From: CAZMGG01 sp964565715
GTDB lineage: Bacteria; Planctomycetota; UBA1135; UBA2386
Direction: 5' to 3'
Assembly (NCBI GenBank): GCA_964565715.1
Contig: CAZMGG010000062.1
Coordinates: 1 to 31,457 of the forward strand
Length of the DNA stretch: 31,457 nucleotides
Within the stretch, counting starts at the first letter, position 1, and each line of letters begins with the position of its first letter. A model generated the notes under the pieces. That model was not told the origin of the DNA and did no database searches. It saw nothing but the letters and a program-made list of their open reading frames with translations. This document shows, piece by piece, positions 8,815 to 16,459 of the stretch. The position numbers and the translations under genes were made by a program.

Positions 8815-8830
8815 CGCGCCCGGAGGACCC

Positions 8831-10231
8831 ATGCCGCCCGTCACCGCCGATTCCGTCGCCGCCCGTCGCTGGCTCTGGCTCGGCGTCGGCGTGCTGCTGG
8901 TGGCCGGCGGCTTCGCCCTGCTGCTGGTGATCGCCCGGATGCCGCCGTTCGACGCCCTGGTCACCGACCCGGGCTTCTTCCGGCGCTGCCTCGTGGTGCA
9001 CGTGCAGCTCAGCCTGGTCTGCTGGTTCTACGCCTTCACCGCCGCCCTGCTGATGACGCTGCCGGCAGCCCCCTGGGGCCGCGGGCTAACGGCGGCGGGT
9101 CCCTGGCTGGCCCTGCTGGGCGTGGTCACGCTGGGCGCCTCGGCGTTCGCGCCGGGCGCCCGGCCGGTGATGTCCAACTACGTGCCGATGGTGGATCACT
9201 GGCTGGCGGAACTGGGCCTCGGCCTGTTCGCCACCGGCGTCCTGTGCGCGGTGCTGTCGCGGCGGCTGCTGCCGGGCGCCGGCGCCCCGGCGCTGCGCTG
9301 GCCCGGCGCTTCCCATGCCGCGCCCGGCGTGCGGGCCGCCGGCACGGCCCTGCTGCTGGCGATCCTGACCCTGCTGGCGACGCTGCCGCAGGTCCCCGGT
9401 GGCGCCGCCGCCGAGGTCCGCTACGAGGTGCTGTTCTGGGGCGTCGGCCACGTGCTGCAGCTCGCCAGCGTCGCGGCGATGCTGGCGGTGTGGCTGTGGG
9501 CGATCGGCTCGGCCACCGGCCGCGCCGTGCTGTCGCCGCGCGCGGCCGGCATCGCGTTCGGCGTGCTGCTGCTGCCCTGGCTGGTGGCGCCCCTGCTGCC
9601 GGCGGCCGGCGCCTGGAGCGCCACCTACAAGGTCGGTTTCACCCGGCTGATGCAGTTCGGCCTGTTCCCGGTGGTGCTGTGGGTGCTCGGCGCCTGCCTG
9701 CGGGCCATGTGGCGCGCGCGCCGGGCCGGCCTCTGCCGGCTGGGCGACGGCCGCGTGCTCGGCTTCCTCGCCAGCGCCGCGCTGACGGTGCTGGGCTTCG
9801 GCCTCGGCGCCCTGATCCGCGACACCAACACGATGATCCCGGCGCACTACCACGCCAACATCGGCGCGGTCACCGCCGCGTTCATGATGGCGAGCTTCGC
9901 GCTGCTGCGGCCGGTCGGCCTCAACGCTCCCGAGCGCCGCTGGGCAGCAGCCGGCCGCTGGCAGCCCGCCCTGTTCGCGGTGGGCCAGACCACCTTCGCG
10001 CTGGGCTTCGCGCTGGCCGGCAGCCAGGGCATGGCCCGCAAGGTCTACGGCCAGGAGCAGGCCGCGCGCTCGGCGATCGAGACCTTCGGCCTCACGGTGA
10101 TGGGCATCGGCGGCTTCGTCGCCATCGCCGCGGGCGTGCTGTTCCTCACCCTCCACATCCGGGCCGCCCTGGGCTCAGCCGCCCCGTTCGCCCGGACCTC
10201 GACCCTGACCGCCGGAGAACGCCATGTCTGA
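8831..10231 (+). CDS. Heme-copper-oxidase-like multi-pass membrane protein lacking the CuB His pair
   Basis: 466 residues from ATG 8831 (ribosome site GGAGG at 8822-8826), about 12 membrane helices. It resembles subunit I of heme-copper oxidases: His57 in VVHVQLSLVCWF fits the helix II heme ligand, His207 in FWGVGHVLQ sits where helix VI carries the first CuB His, and AHYH (His339, His341) fits the helix X pair of heme ligands. The usual His-His of helix VII, needed for CuB, is not found: the corresponding stretch is YKVGFTRLMQFGL. It may therefore bind hemes but lack a complete binuclear centre, and serve as an electron-transfer or quinol-facing subunit beside the true subunit I at 10957. 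First gene of the cluster; its end overlaps the next small gene by eight bases. The name cytochrome oxidase subunit I would be misleading. Confidence 0.75.
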   Translation: MPPVTADSVAARRWLWLGVGVLLVAGGFALLLVIARMPPFDALVTDPGFFRRCLVVHVQLSLVCWFYAFTAALLMTLPAAPWGRGLTAAGPWLALLGVVTLGASAFAPGARPVMSNYVPMVDHWLAELGLGLFATGVLCAVLSRRLLPGAGAPALRWPGASHAAPGVRAAGTALLLAILTLLATLPQVPGGAAAEVRYEVLFWGVGHVLQLASVAAMLAVWLWAIGSATGRAVLSPRAAGIAFGVLLLPWLVAPLLPAAGAWSATYKVGFTRLMQFGLFPVVLWVLGACLRAMWRARRAGLCRLGDGRVLGFLASAALTVLGFGLGALIRDTNTMIPAHYHANIGAVTAAFMMASFALLRPVGLNAPERRWAAAGRWQPALFAVGQTTFALGFALAGSQGMARKVYGQEQAARSAIETFGLTVMGIGGFVAIAAGVLFLTLHIRAALGSAAPFARTSTLTAGERHV

Positions 10232-10379
10232 CCCAGCGTCCCGTCCCGTCCACCCCTGGCAGAAGGTCCTCGACAACCCCTGGCTGCTGCTGCTGCTCGG
10301 GCTGCTGGTGCCGTTCCTCTCGTACACGCTGTGGGGCTGGATCAGCATGGCGACCATCCCGCAGGCGACGCTGCCGTAG
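10224..10379 (+). CDS. Small one-helix membrane peptide of the heme-copper cluster
   Basis: 51 residues (ATG 10224, TAG 10377-10379). It has a short polar N-terminus (MSDPASRPVHPWQKVLDN), one hydrophobic helix (WLLLLLGLLVPFLSYTLWGW) and a short tail. The start overlaps the stop of the preceding gene by eight bases, with a ribosome site (GGAGAA) within that gene. Single-helix accessory subunits are common in terminal oxidase complexes; the overlap with its partner and its place before the CuA subunit support such a role. Confidence 0.7.
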   Translation: MSDPASRPVHPWQKVLDNPWLLLLLGLLVPFLSYTLWGWISMATIPQATLP

Positions 10380-10409
10380 GCCCCAGCAGAACAGACCGGA
10401 GATCCAACC

Positions 10410-10955
10410 ATGGCCATCCATCAACCACCGGACGACTGGTTCCAGCCGCCCCACGGCGGCGAACGCACCTGGATCGGGCTCGCGCTCGCCTGGTGCCTCG
10501 TGATGTTCCTGATGATGCCCTACTGGCACTTCCGCGGGAAACAGAACAGCACGGGCGAGGCCTACCGGGTCACGCCCGCCGACTTCGCCGCCCGCGTCGA
10601 TCGCTTCATCGCCGCCAACAAGGTCGACGAGCTCGAGGACGCCGAGGGCGGCTGGCTCGCCGACGTCGTGCAGCCGGCACCCGGCAGCGACGCCTACATC
10701 CTGGCCCGCATGTGGAGCTGGTCGCCGGTCCTGAAGCTGAAGAAGGACCAGACCTACCGGCTGCACGTGTCCTCGGTGGACATCCAGCACGGCTTCTCGC
10801 TGCAGCCCATGAACATGAACTTCCAGATCCTGCCCGGCTACGACCACGTCCTCACCATCACGCCGACGATGGCGGGCGACTACCAGATCGTCTGCAACGA
10901 GTTCTGCGGCATCGGGCATCACCTCATGACCGGCAAGATCATCGTGGAGGAATGA
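10410..10955 (+). CDS. Subunit II with CuA site (cytochrome oxidase / NO reductase subunit II type)
   Basis: 181 residues from ATG 10410, with GGAGAT upstream. There is a single membrane helix near residues 25-42 (IGLALAWCLVMFLMMPYW), then a periplasmic cupredoxin domain. The CuA ligands are complete: His127 (DIQHGFSL) and the CNEFCGIGHHLM loop, with Cys162, Cys166, His170 and Met173. It therefore accepts electrons, probably from a cytochrome c or another periplasmic donor, and passes them to subunit I. The one-helix, short form resembles ba3-type subunits and the subunits II described for sNOR and eNOR nitric oxide reductases. The subunit I gene follows after one base. The assignment as subunit II is firm; whether the complex reduces NO or O2 depends on subunit I. 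Confidence 0.9.
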   Translation: MAIHQPPDDWFQPPHGGERTWIGLALAWCLVMFLMMPYWHFRGKQNSTGEAYRVTPADFAARVDRFIAANKVDELEDAEGGWLADVVQPAPGSDAYILARMWSWSPVLKLKKDQTYRLHVSSVDIQHGFSLQPMNMNFQILPGYDHVLTITPTMAGDYQIVCNEFCGIGHHLMTGKIIVEE

Positions 10956-10956
10956 C

Positions 10957-12532
10957 GTGACCACCCTGGCTATCGACCAACTGGGCGGCAACTTCCGCAC
11001 CGGCGAGGTGCGCGCCTGCGACACCACCGGCCTGCCGGTGTGCCTCAACGCCCAACGCTTCATCAAGCTCAACGCCGTCTGCGGCGTGGTGGCTCTGCTG
11101 ATCGGCGCGATCGGCGCCATCCTGCTCGGACTCACCCGCTGGCCGGCGGTGCACCTGCTGTCCGCCGACTGGTACTACCGCACGCTGACGCTGCACGGCG
11201 TCAACATNNNNNNNNNNGATCTTCTGGATCATCTTCCTGGAGATCGCGATCCTCTACTTCGCCGGCACGACGCTGCTCAAGTCACGGCTGGCGTCGACCA
11301 GGGCGGCGTGGGTCGCGTTCCTGCTGATGCTGGTCGGCGCCGTGCTGACCAACATCACGATCCTGCAGGGCCAGGCCGACGTCATGATGACGTCCTACGT
11401 GCCGCTCACGGCCAGCTCGAACATCTACCTCGGGCTGATCCTGTTCGCGGTCGGCGCGCTGATCGGCGTCTTCAACTTCTTCGGCTGCATCTACATCTCG
11501 CGCCGCGACAAGACCCTGTCGGGGTCGATGCCGCTGGTGGTGTTCGGCGCCCTGGCGGCGGCGATCATCGCGGTGGTGGCGATCCTGCACGGCGCCGTGG
11601 CGCTGGTGCCGACCTGGCTGTGGTCGCTGGGCCTGATCGAGGCCCCCGACGCCGGCTGGTACCGGCTGATGTGGTGGGGCCTCGGCCACCAGAGCCAGCA
11701 GATCAACGTCTGCGCCATGGTCTCGGTGTGGTACCTGCTGGCGACGCTGACCGTCGGCGCCAAGCCGCTCAACCAGATGGTCTGCCGCACGGCCTTCGTG
11801 CTCTACATCCTGTTCATCAACATCGCCTCGGCGCACCACCTGCTGGTCGACCCGGGCGTCAGCGCCGGCTGGAAGATCTGGAACACCAGCTACGCCATGT
11901 ATCTGGCGGTGCTGGCGTCGCTGATCCACGGCTTCACGGTGCCCGCCGCCGTCGAGGTGGCGCAGCGCAAGAAGGGCTTCGATCGCGGCCTGTTCGGCTG
12001 GCTGATCCACGCGCCGTGGAAGAACCCAGGGTTCAGCGCCTTCTTCATCTCGCTGGTGATCTTCGGCTTCATCGGCGGCATCACCGGCGTGACGCTGGGC
12101 ACCCAGCAGATCAACATCATCGCCCACAACACCCTGCGCATCCCGGGCCACTTCCATGCCACCGTGGTCGGCGGCACCAGCCTCGCCTTCATGGGCCTGT
12201 GCTACTACGTGGTGCCGCTGGTCTTCCGCCGCGAATACGCGGCGCGCGGCCTGTGCCGCCTGCAACCATGGCTGTTCGGCATCGGCATCACCATCCTGTC
12301 CCTGTTCATGTCGTTCGCCGGCAGCTACGGCGTGCCGCGGCGGCACTGGGACATCGAGTTCGCCGGGGCGCCGTTCGCCAAGGGCTACGACGCCGGCGCC
12401 CACGTCATGCTGGGCATCATGGGGGTCGGCGTGGTGCTGGCCTTCCTGGGGCTGCTGCTCTTCATCCTGTTGACCGTGCACGCCGTGTTCCTCGGCAAGA
12501 GGAACGACGGGCGCGCCATGAACGCCTGGTAA
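10957..12532 (+). CDS. Heme-copper subunit I with Gln in place of the active-site Tyr, probable nitric oxide reductase (interrupted by assembly gap)
   Basis: GTG 10957, with GGAGG (10946-10950) six bases upstream. The gene is about 525 residues, with membrane helices throughout. The N-gap at 11208-11217 breaks the frame only because its length is a placeholder: both sides are good coding sequence (TLTLHGVN, then IFWIIFLEIAILYFAG). Visible ligands are His80 (helix II heme ligand), WWGLGHQSQQIN in helix VI (first CuB His), SAHHLL in helix VII (the CuB His pair) and IPGHFHATVVGG in helix X (heme His residues). The residue four after the helix VI His, Tyr in A- and B-type oxygen reductases, is Gln, and no Tyr of the cbb3 kind follows the helix VII pair. 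Loss of this Tyr is typical of NO reductases, including the eNOR/sNOR types, so NO reduction is favoured. Neighbouring CuA, SCO, hemerythrin and Rrf2 genes fit. Confidence 0.85.
11208..11217. other. Assembly gap of 10 N inside subunit I
   Basis: The reading frame before the gap ends on two bases of a codon (AT), and the frame after it resumes at 11219. The missing length must therefore be a multiple of three if the gene is intact. Ten N is therefore not the true length. Confidence 0.95.
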
Positions 12533-12545
12533 GGAGGCAACGACC

Positions 12546-12716
12546 ATGACCGAACCGCGCAAGGTCGCCGATCTGATCGAGCACGAGGGCCGGCACGAGC
12601 CCGGGGACCTGAAGGTCCCCGGCACGATGGTGCTGGTGCTGCTGCTGCTGGTCAGCTTCGTCGTCTACTACTTCGCCAACTGGAAGGCCCTGGCGGACGT
12701 CTGGCACGTCCGCTGA
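12546..12716 (+). CDS. Small one-helix membrane peptide (subunit IV-like)
   Basis: 56 residues from ATG 12546, with AAGGAGG after the stop of subunit I. A polar N-terminal half (MTEPRKVADLIEHEGRHEPG) precedes one helix (GTMVLVLLLLVSFVVYYFANW). Its size and place match the short subunits that accompany CuA-containing heme-copper complexes. A strong hairpin lies within the gene (12601-12622). Confidence 0.75.
   Translation: MTEPRKVADLIEHEGRHEPGDLKVPGTMVLVLLLLVSFVVYYFANWKALADVWHVR
12601..12622 (+). other. Perfect 10-base-stem inverted repeat within the small subunit gene
   Basis: CCGGGGACCT, GA, AGGTCCCCGG: fully complementary arms around a two-base centre. The RNA would form a very stable GC hairpin (with a slightly larger loop) inside the coding region. 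There is no T-tract, so it is not a standard terminator. It could slow ribosomes or protect upstream mRNA; it may also be chance in GC-rich sequence. Confidence 0.55.
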
Positions 12717-12741
12717 GCCGGCAACCACGGGAGAGAACGCC

Positions 12742-13743
12742 ATGACCGCCACCACCCACGCCGTCCCCACCCGGCGCCAGGCGCCGTTGCAGGCCCTGCA
12801 GCGGGCGCTGGACGGCAGCGCCTACGCCGCGTGGGTGCTCGGGCTGGTGCTGTCGTGGGAGCTGTGGCTGCTGTGCCTGCTGTTCTGGCCCGCCGGCGAC
12901 GGCCCGCTGGCGGCGTTCGCCGCCGAGTTCCGCGCCTGGTGCTTCGGCGCAGATGCCGACACCGGCGGCGTCGGGATCGTGCAAGCCATCGCCATGCTCA
13001 CCTCGCCGCTGCTGATGGTCGTGGTGGTCCTGGCCGTGTGGGGCAGAGCACTGCGGACGGCCTGGCAGGACGCCCGCCGCCGGCTGCTGCTGCACGGGGG
13101 GGCTTCCGTGATCGCCTCCGCCGCCAGCGCCGGCCTGCTGATGGCGACGACCGAACTGCCGGCCCCGGCCGGCGCCGCGTTCCCGGCAGACGCCCTGCGC
13201 ACCGCGGTGCCGGCGCCCGAGCTGCGCCTGCTCGGCCATGACGGCACTGCCTTCGATCTCGCCGCCGAACGCGGCCGCGTCGTGCTGCTCACCGCGGTCT
13301 ACTCGAGCTGCGGCTACGCGTGCCCGGGCCTGATGAACGAGGTGACCAGCACGCTCGCTGCACTCACCGACGCCGAGCGGGACCGCCTGCGGATCGGGCT
13401 GATCACGCTGGACCCGGTGCGCGACACCACCGGCGTCCTGGCCACGGTGGCCCAGGCGCGCGGCTTCGTCCCCCCCACCACCCGCATGCTGACCGGCGAG
13501 CCGTCGCTCGTCGAGCGGACCCTCGACCGGCTCGGCTTCGAGCGGCGCCGCGATCCGCAGACCGGCGTCATCGACCACGCCAACCTGTTCGTGCTGGTCG
13601 ACCCGCAGGGCAGGATCGCCTATCGGCTAGGCGCCGCCGGCAAGGCCGACCCCGCGGATCAGGGCCGTGCCGCTCCTTCCCCGACCGCCGGCTGGCTGCT
13701 CGCCGCCGTGCGCACGCTGCTGCGGGAGACCGGAGGACAGTGA
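12742..13743 (+). CDS. SCO1/SenC-family copper protein with N-terminal membrane domain
   Basis: 333 residues from ATG 12742. The first about 135 residues contain about three hydrophobic helices (AAWVLGLVLSWELWLLCLLF, LLMVVVVLAVW, SAGLLMATT), which is more than the single anchor of ordinary SCO proteins. The thioredoxin-like domain follows: PELRLLGHDGTAFDLAAERGR, then the copper/thiol motif CGYAC (Cys190, Cys194) and the distal copper ligand His279 in DHANLFVLVD. SCO proteins deliver copper to, or reduce, the CuA site of subunit II, which fits the CuA gene two genes upstream. A senC gene also follows the norSY pair in ammonia oxidisers. The stop overlaps the GTG of the next gene (GTGA). The family call is secure; the membrane fusion is notable. 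Confidence 0.88.
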   Translation: MTATTHAVPTRRQAPLQALQRALDGSAYAAWVLGLVLSWELWLLCLLFWPAGDGPLAAFAAEFRAWCFGADADTGGVGIVQAIAMLTSPLLMVVVVLAVWGRALRTAWQDARRRLLLHGGASVIASAASAGLLMATTELPAPAGAAFPADALRTAVPAPELRLLGHDGTAFDLAAERGRVVLLTAVYSSCGYACPGLMNEVTSTLAALTDAERDRLRIGLITLDPVRDTTGVLATVAQARGFVPPTTRMLTGEPSLVERTLDRLGFERRRDPQTGVIDHANLFVLVDPQGRIAYRLGAAGKADPADQGRAAPSPTAGWLLAAVRTLLRETGGQ

Positions 13744-15794
13744 CCACCGTCGAGAACCTGCCGCACCCGGCCCCCGCCGCGGCGGCAGGGCGTCCGGCCG
13801 ACGCCGAACCGGCGCTGCGGGGCGGCCGCCTGCTGCACTGGTGCGACCGGGGCCTCTCCGCCGTCGACCGGCTGGCCGGCGCGGCCCTGCCGGCGGCCTG
13901 GAACCCGCTCCTGCACCTCGGCGCCATCGCCAACTGGTGCTTCCTGATCGCCGCGGTCACCGGCTTCCTGCTGCTGCTCTGGTACGTGCCGAGCGTGCAC
14001 GAGGCGCACGCCTCGATGCGCGCCATGGAGCAGGCGCCGTGGACCGCCGGCCTGGTGCGCTCGCTGCACCGCTACAGCTCGGATGCCTGCATGCTGCTGG
14101 CCCTGCTGCACGCGCTGAAGATGTTCTGCGCCGGCCGCTTCAGCGGCAGCCGCTGGCTCGCCTGGATCACCGGCGGCGTCAGCCTGCTGGCCCTGTGGCT
14201 CTGCGGCTGGCTCGGCTACTGGCTGGTCTGGGACCAGCCGGCGCGCCACGTCGCCGAGGGCACCGCCCGGGCCCTCGACGTGATCCCGATCTTCGTCGAG
14301 CCGCTGGAACGGTCGTTCCTGACCGACGCCTCGGTCAACTCGCTGCTGTTCTTCCTGGTGTTCTTCGCCCACATGCTGCTGCCGCTCCTGATGGTGATCG
14401 GCCTGTGGCTGCACATCACGCGGCTGGCACGGGCCCGCTTCCTGCCGCGACGGCCGCTGGCGATCTGGTGCACGGTGGTGCTGGTCGGGTTGTCGCTGCT
14501 GCTCCCGGCGACCGCCGAGGAACCGGCACGGATGGCCGAGATGGCCCAGGAGTTCCGGCTCGACGCGTGGTACCTGGCGCCGGTCTGGCTCACCGACCGC
14601 CTGTCCGGCGGCGCGCTCTGGCTGTTCTGGTTCGTGTCCGGCGTCGTGCTGCTGACGATCCCGTGGACCCTGGTGCGCGGCCGGATCCGCCCCGCCAGCG
14701 TCGCCATCGACCGCTGCAACGCCTGCCAGAAGTGCTTCCAGGACTGCCCCTACCTGGCGATCTCGATGGTGCCCCGCACCGACGGCAAGGACCATCCGGC
14801 GCAGGCGCAGGTGGATCCGAGCCTGTGCGTCGGCTGCGGCATCTGCGCCGGTTCGTGCGACACCGCCGGCATCGGCCTCGACTGGTTGCCGCAGCGCGAC
14901 GAAAGGGCGCGCATCGAGGCGCTGCTGGCGCAGGCCCCTGCCCCGCCGCCGGGACTGCTGCTCGGCTGCGCCCACGGCGCCACCACCGGCCTGCGCGCCG
15001 ATGCCGCCGGCCGATCGCCGGCGCTGCCCGGCTGGCTGGTGCTCGAGGTGCCGTGCGCCGGCTGGGTGCACATGGTCACCGCCGAGCAGGCCCTGAAGCG
15101 CGGCGCCCGCGAGGTGGTGATCGCGTCGTGCGGCGAGGGCAACTGCCGCTACCGCGAAGGCGCCGAGTGGGCCGAGCAGCGCCGCACCGGGGCTCGCAAG
15201 CCGTTCCTCCGCCAGGACCACGTCGACGCGACGAAGGTCCGCACGCTGGCCTTGCCGCCGGGCGCCGACGTCGCCCGCGCCCTGGCCGGCCGGCCGCGGC
15301 GTTCGCTGCCACGCGCGCTGGCCGGCGCCGTCCTGCTGCTGGCGCTGCTGGCGGCGATCCCGCTGGGCAGCTTCCTGCCCTACCGCACGCCGCTGCCGGA
15401 CACGCCCGAGCTGGTGGTTTCGCTCAAGCATCCGGGCCAGCTGCTGGAGCAGCGCCGCCCGCTGACCGACGCCGAGAAGGCGGCGCTGCCGCCACACATG
15501 CGCCGCGACTTCGATCTCGTGCGCGAACGGCTGCCGGTGCGGCTGTGGATCCGCATCGACGGCAACCAGGTCCTGCAGCGCACCCTGGCGCCGCACGGGC
15601 TGTGGGGCGACGGCAACGCCATCGCCCTGGAGCGGTTGCCGGTGCCGCCCGGGGAGCACGACGTCGAAATCCGCATCGGCGACGGCAAGGACCCGCAGCA
15701 GTGGCAGTTCACCGACCGCCGCAGCCTCGTCTTCGAGCCCGCCCGCCGCCGCGTCGTCCTGTTCGAGCGGCACGAGGGCTTCCGCTGGCACTGA
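13740..15794 (+). CDS. Cytochrome b - two [4Fe-4S] ferredoxin - MvhD-like fusion, membrane-anchored redox protein
   Basis: 684 residues from GTG 13740, overlapping the SCO stop by four bases. The first part (about 55-290) is a bc1/b6-type cytochrome b: two His pairs with canonical spacing, His110/His124 and His211/His225, for two b hemes. Two ferredoxin motifs follow, CNACQKCFQDCP (Cys326, 329, 332, 336) and CVGCGICAGSC (Cys363, 366, 369, 373), each suited to a [4Fe-4S] cluster. Residues about 395-510 resemble MvhD/FlpD (CAHGA, EVPCAGWVHMV, SCGEGNCRYREG), a domain that carries a [2Fe-2S] cluster in hydrogenase/heterodisulfide reductase systems. A further helix (about 522-545) and an outer beta domain end the protein. 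This gives a path from membrane quinol or hemes to soluble clusters, perhaps feeding the NO reductase or a cytoplasmic partner. Direction of flow is unknown. Confidence 0.82.
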   Translation: MTTVENLPHPAPAAAAGRPADAEPALRGGRLLHWCDRGLSAVDRLAGAALPAAWNPLLHLGAIANWCFLIAAVTGFLLLLWYVPSVHEAHASMRAMEQAPWTAGLVRSLHRYSSDACMLLALLHALKMFCAGRFSGSRWLAWITGGVSLLALWLCGWLGYWLVWDQPARHVAEGTARALDVIPIFVEPLERSFLTDASVNSLLFFLVFFAHMLLPLLMVIGLWLHITRLARARFLPRRPLAIWCTVVLVGLSLLLPATAEEPARMAEMAQEFRLDAWYLAPVWLTDRLSGGALWLFWFVSGVVLLTIPWTLVRGRIRPASVAIDRCNACQKCFQDCPYLAISMVPRTDGKDHPAQAQVDPSLCVGCGICAGSCDTAGIGLDWLPQRDERARIEALLAQAPAPPPGLLLGCAHGATTGLRADAAGRSPALPGWLVLEVPCAGWVHMVTAEQALKRGAREVVIASCGEGNCRYREGAEWAEQRRTGARKPFLRQDHVDATKVRTLALPPGADVARALAGRPRRSLPRALAGAVLLLALLAAIPLGSFLPYRTPLPDTPELVVSLKHPGQLLEQRRPLTDAEKAALPPHMRRDFDLVRERLPVRLWIRIDGNQVLQRTLAPHGLWGDGNAIALERLPVPPGEHDVEIRIGDGKDPQQWQFTDRRSLVFEPARRRVVLFERHEGFRWH

Positions 15795-15865
15795 GACCCG
15801 CCCTACGCCCTGTTGCGGGGGCAATTCACCGCCGCCCCGGCCCATACCACCCTGAGGCAATCGCC
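15795..15865. promoter_or_regulatory. Short intergenic region with a small dyad TTGC-GGGG-GCAA
   Basis: A 71-base gap, one of the larger gaps in an otherwise tight cluster. TTGCGGGGGCAA (15813-15824) has perfect 4-base arms around four bases, the spacing of FNR/DNR-type sites, but the arms differ from TTGAT/ATCAA. The hemerythrin gene after it may have its own control; evidence is slight. Confidence 0.25.
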
Positions 15866-16459
15866 ATGAACCACGACAAGAGCCATTCCTGCGGCTGCGC
15901 CTGCGGCCGCGCCCATCCCGTCGACGTGCTGTCCGAGGAGCATCGCACGATCCTGGGGGTGCTGGCGGCCGCCGAACGCGAGGTCGAGCGCGTCGAGGCC
16001 GGCCGGCCCCTGCGGCTCAGCTTCTGGCACGGCTACCTCGACTTCATGGAGCACTACGCCGACCGCTGCCATCACGGCAAGGAGGAGGACGTGCTGTTCG
16101 CCGAGCTGGAGCAGAACGGCCTGCCACGCGACATGGGCCCCACCCACTGCATGCGCACCGAGCACGACACGATGCGGGCCGGCCGGCGGCGGCTGACCGA
16201 ACTGCTGACCTGTGACGACCTGCCGGCCATCTGCCGCGCCGCCCGCAGCGGCATCGACATGCTGCGCGAGCACATCGAGAAGGAAGACCAGGTGCTGTTC
16301 CCGATGGCCAAGAGCATGCTGCCCCACGACGCCGTGCAGCGGGTGCGCGAAGGCTTCGCCCGGGTCGAGCACGTCGACATGGGCGAGGGCGCTCATTGCC
16401 GGTATGAAGCCCTGGCGAAGACCCTGTGCAGCGATCCGGAGCAGACCTCGACCGTGTGA
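15866..16459 (+). CDS. Hemerythrin HHE domain protein
   Basis: 197 residues from ATG 15866, with GAGG about nine bases upstream. The N-terminus is His/Cys-rich (HSCGCACGRAH), perhaps a metal site. The HHE four-helix bundle follows with the expected diiron ligands: SEEHRTIL, FMEHYADRCHHGKEEDVLF, RTEHDTMR and REHIEKEDQVLFP, including the two HxxxE-type motifs. Hemerythrin-like proteins bind O2 or NO, or repair iron centres (YtfE/RIC type), and often occur with NO-responsive genes. Its place after the cytochrome b fusion and before the NnrS/HCO-like gene supports a part in NO handling. The stop overlaps the next start by four bases (GTGA). Soluble; no signal peptide. Which gas or metal role it has is not shown. 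Confidence 0.88.
   Translation: MNHDKSHSCGCACGRAHPVDVLSEEHRTILGVLAAAEREVERVEAGRPLRLSFWHGYLDFMEHYADRCHHGKEEDVLFAELEQNGLPRDMGPTHCMRTEHDTMRAGRRRLTELLTCDDLPAICRAARSGIDMLREHIEKEDQVLFPMAKSMLPHDAVQRVREGFARVEHVDMGEGAHCRYEALAKTLCSDPEQTSTV

Noticed and set aside
7937..8830. N-terminal extension of the heme-copper-like gene at 8831
   Set aside because: It would run through the Rrf2 gene on the other strand and the operator region. ATG 8831 has a good ribosome site and begins directly before the first membrane helix.
10957..12532. Ordinary cytochrome c oxidase subunit I
   Set aside because: The active-site Tyr is replaced by Gln and no alternative Tyr is visible, although the CuB and heme His residues are all present.
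15813..15824. FNR/DNR binding site
   Set aside because: The spacing fits but the arms (TTGC/GCAA) do not match TTGAT/ATCAA; kept only as a weak dyad.
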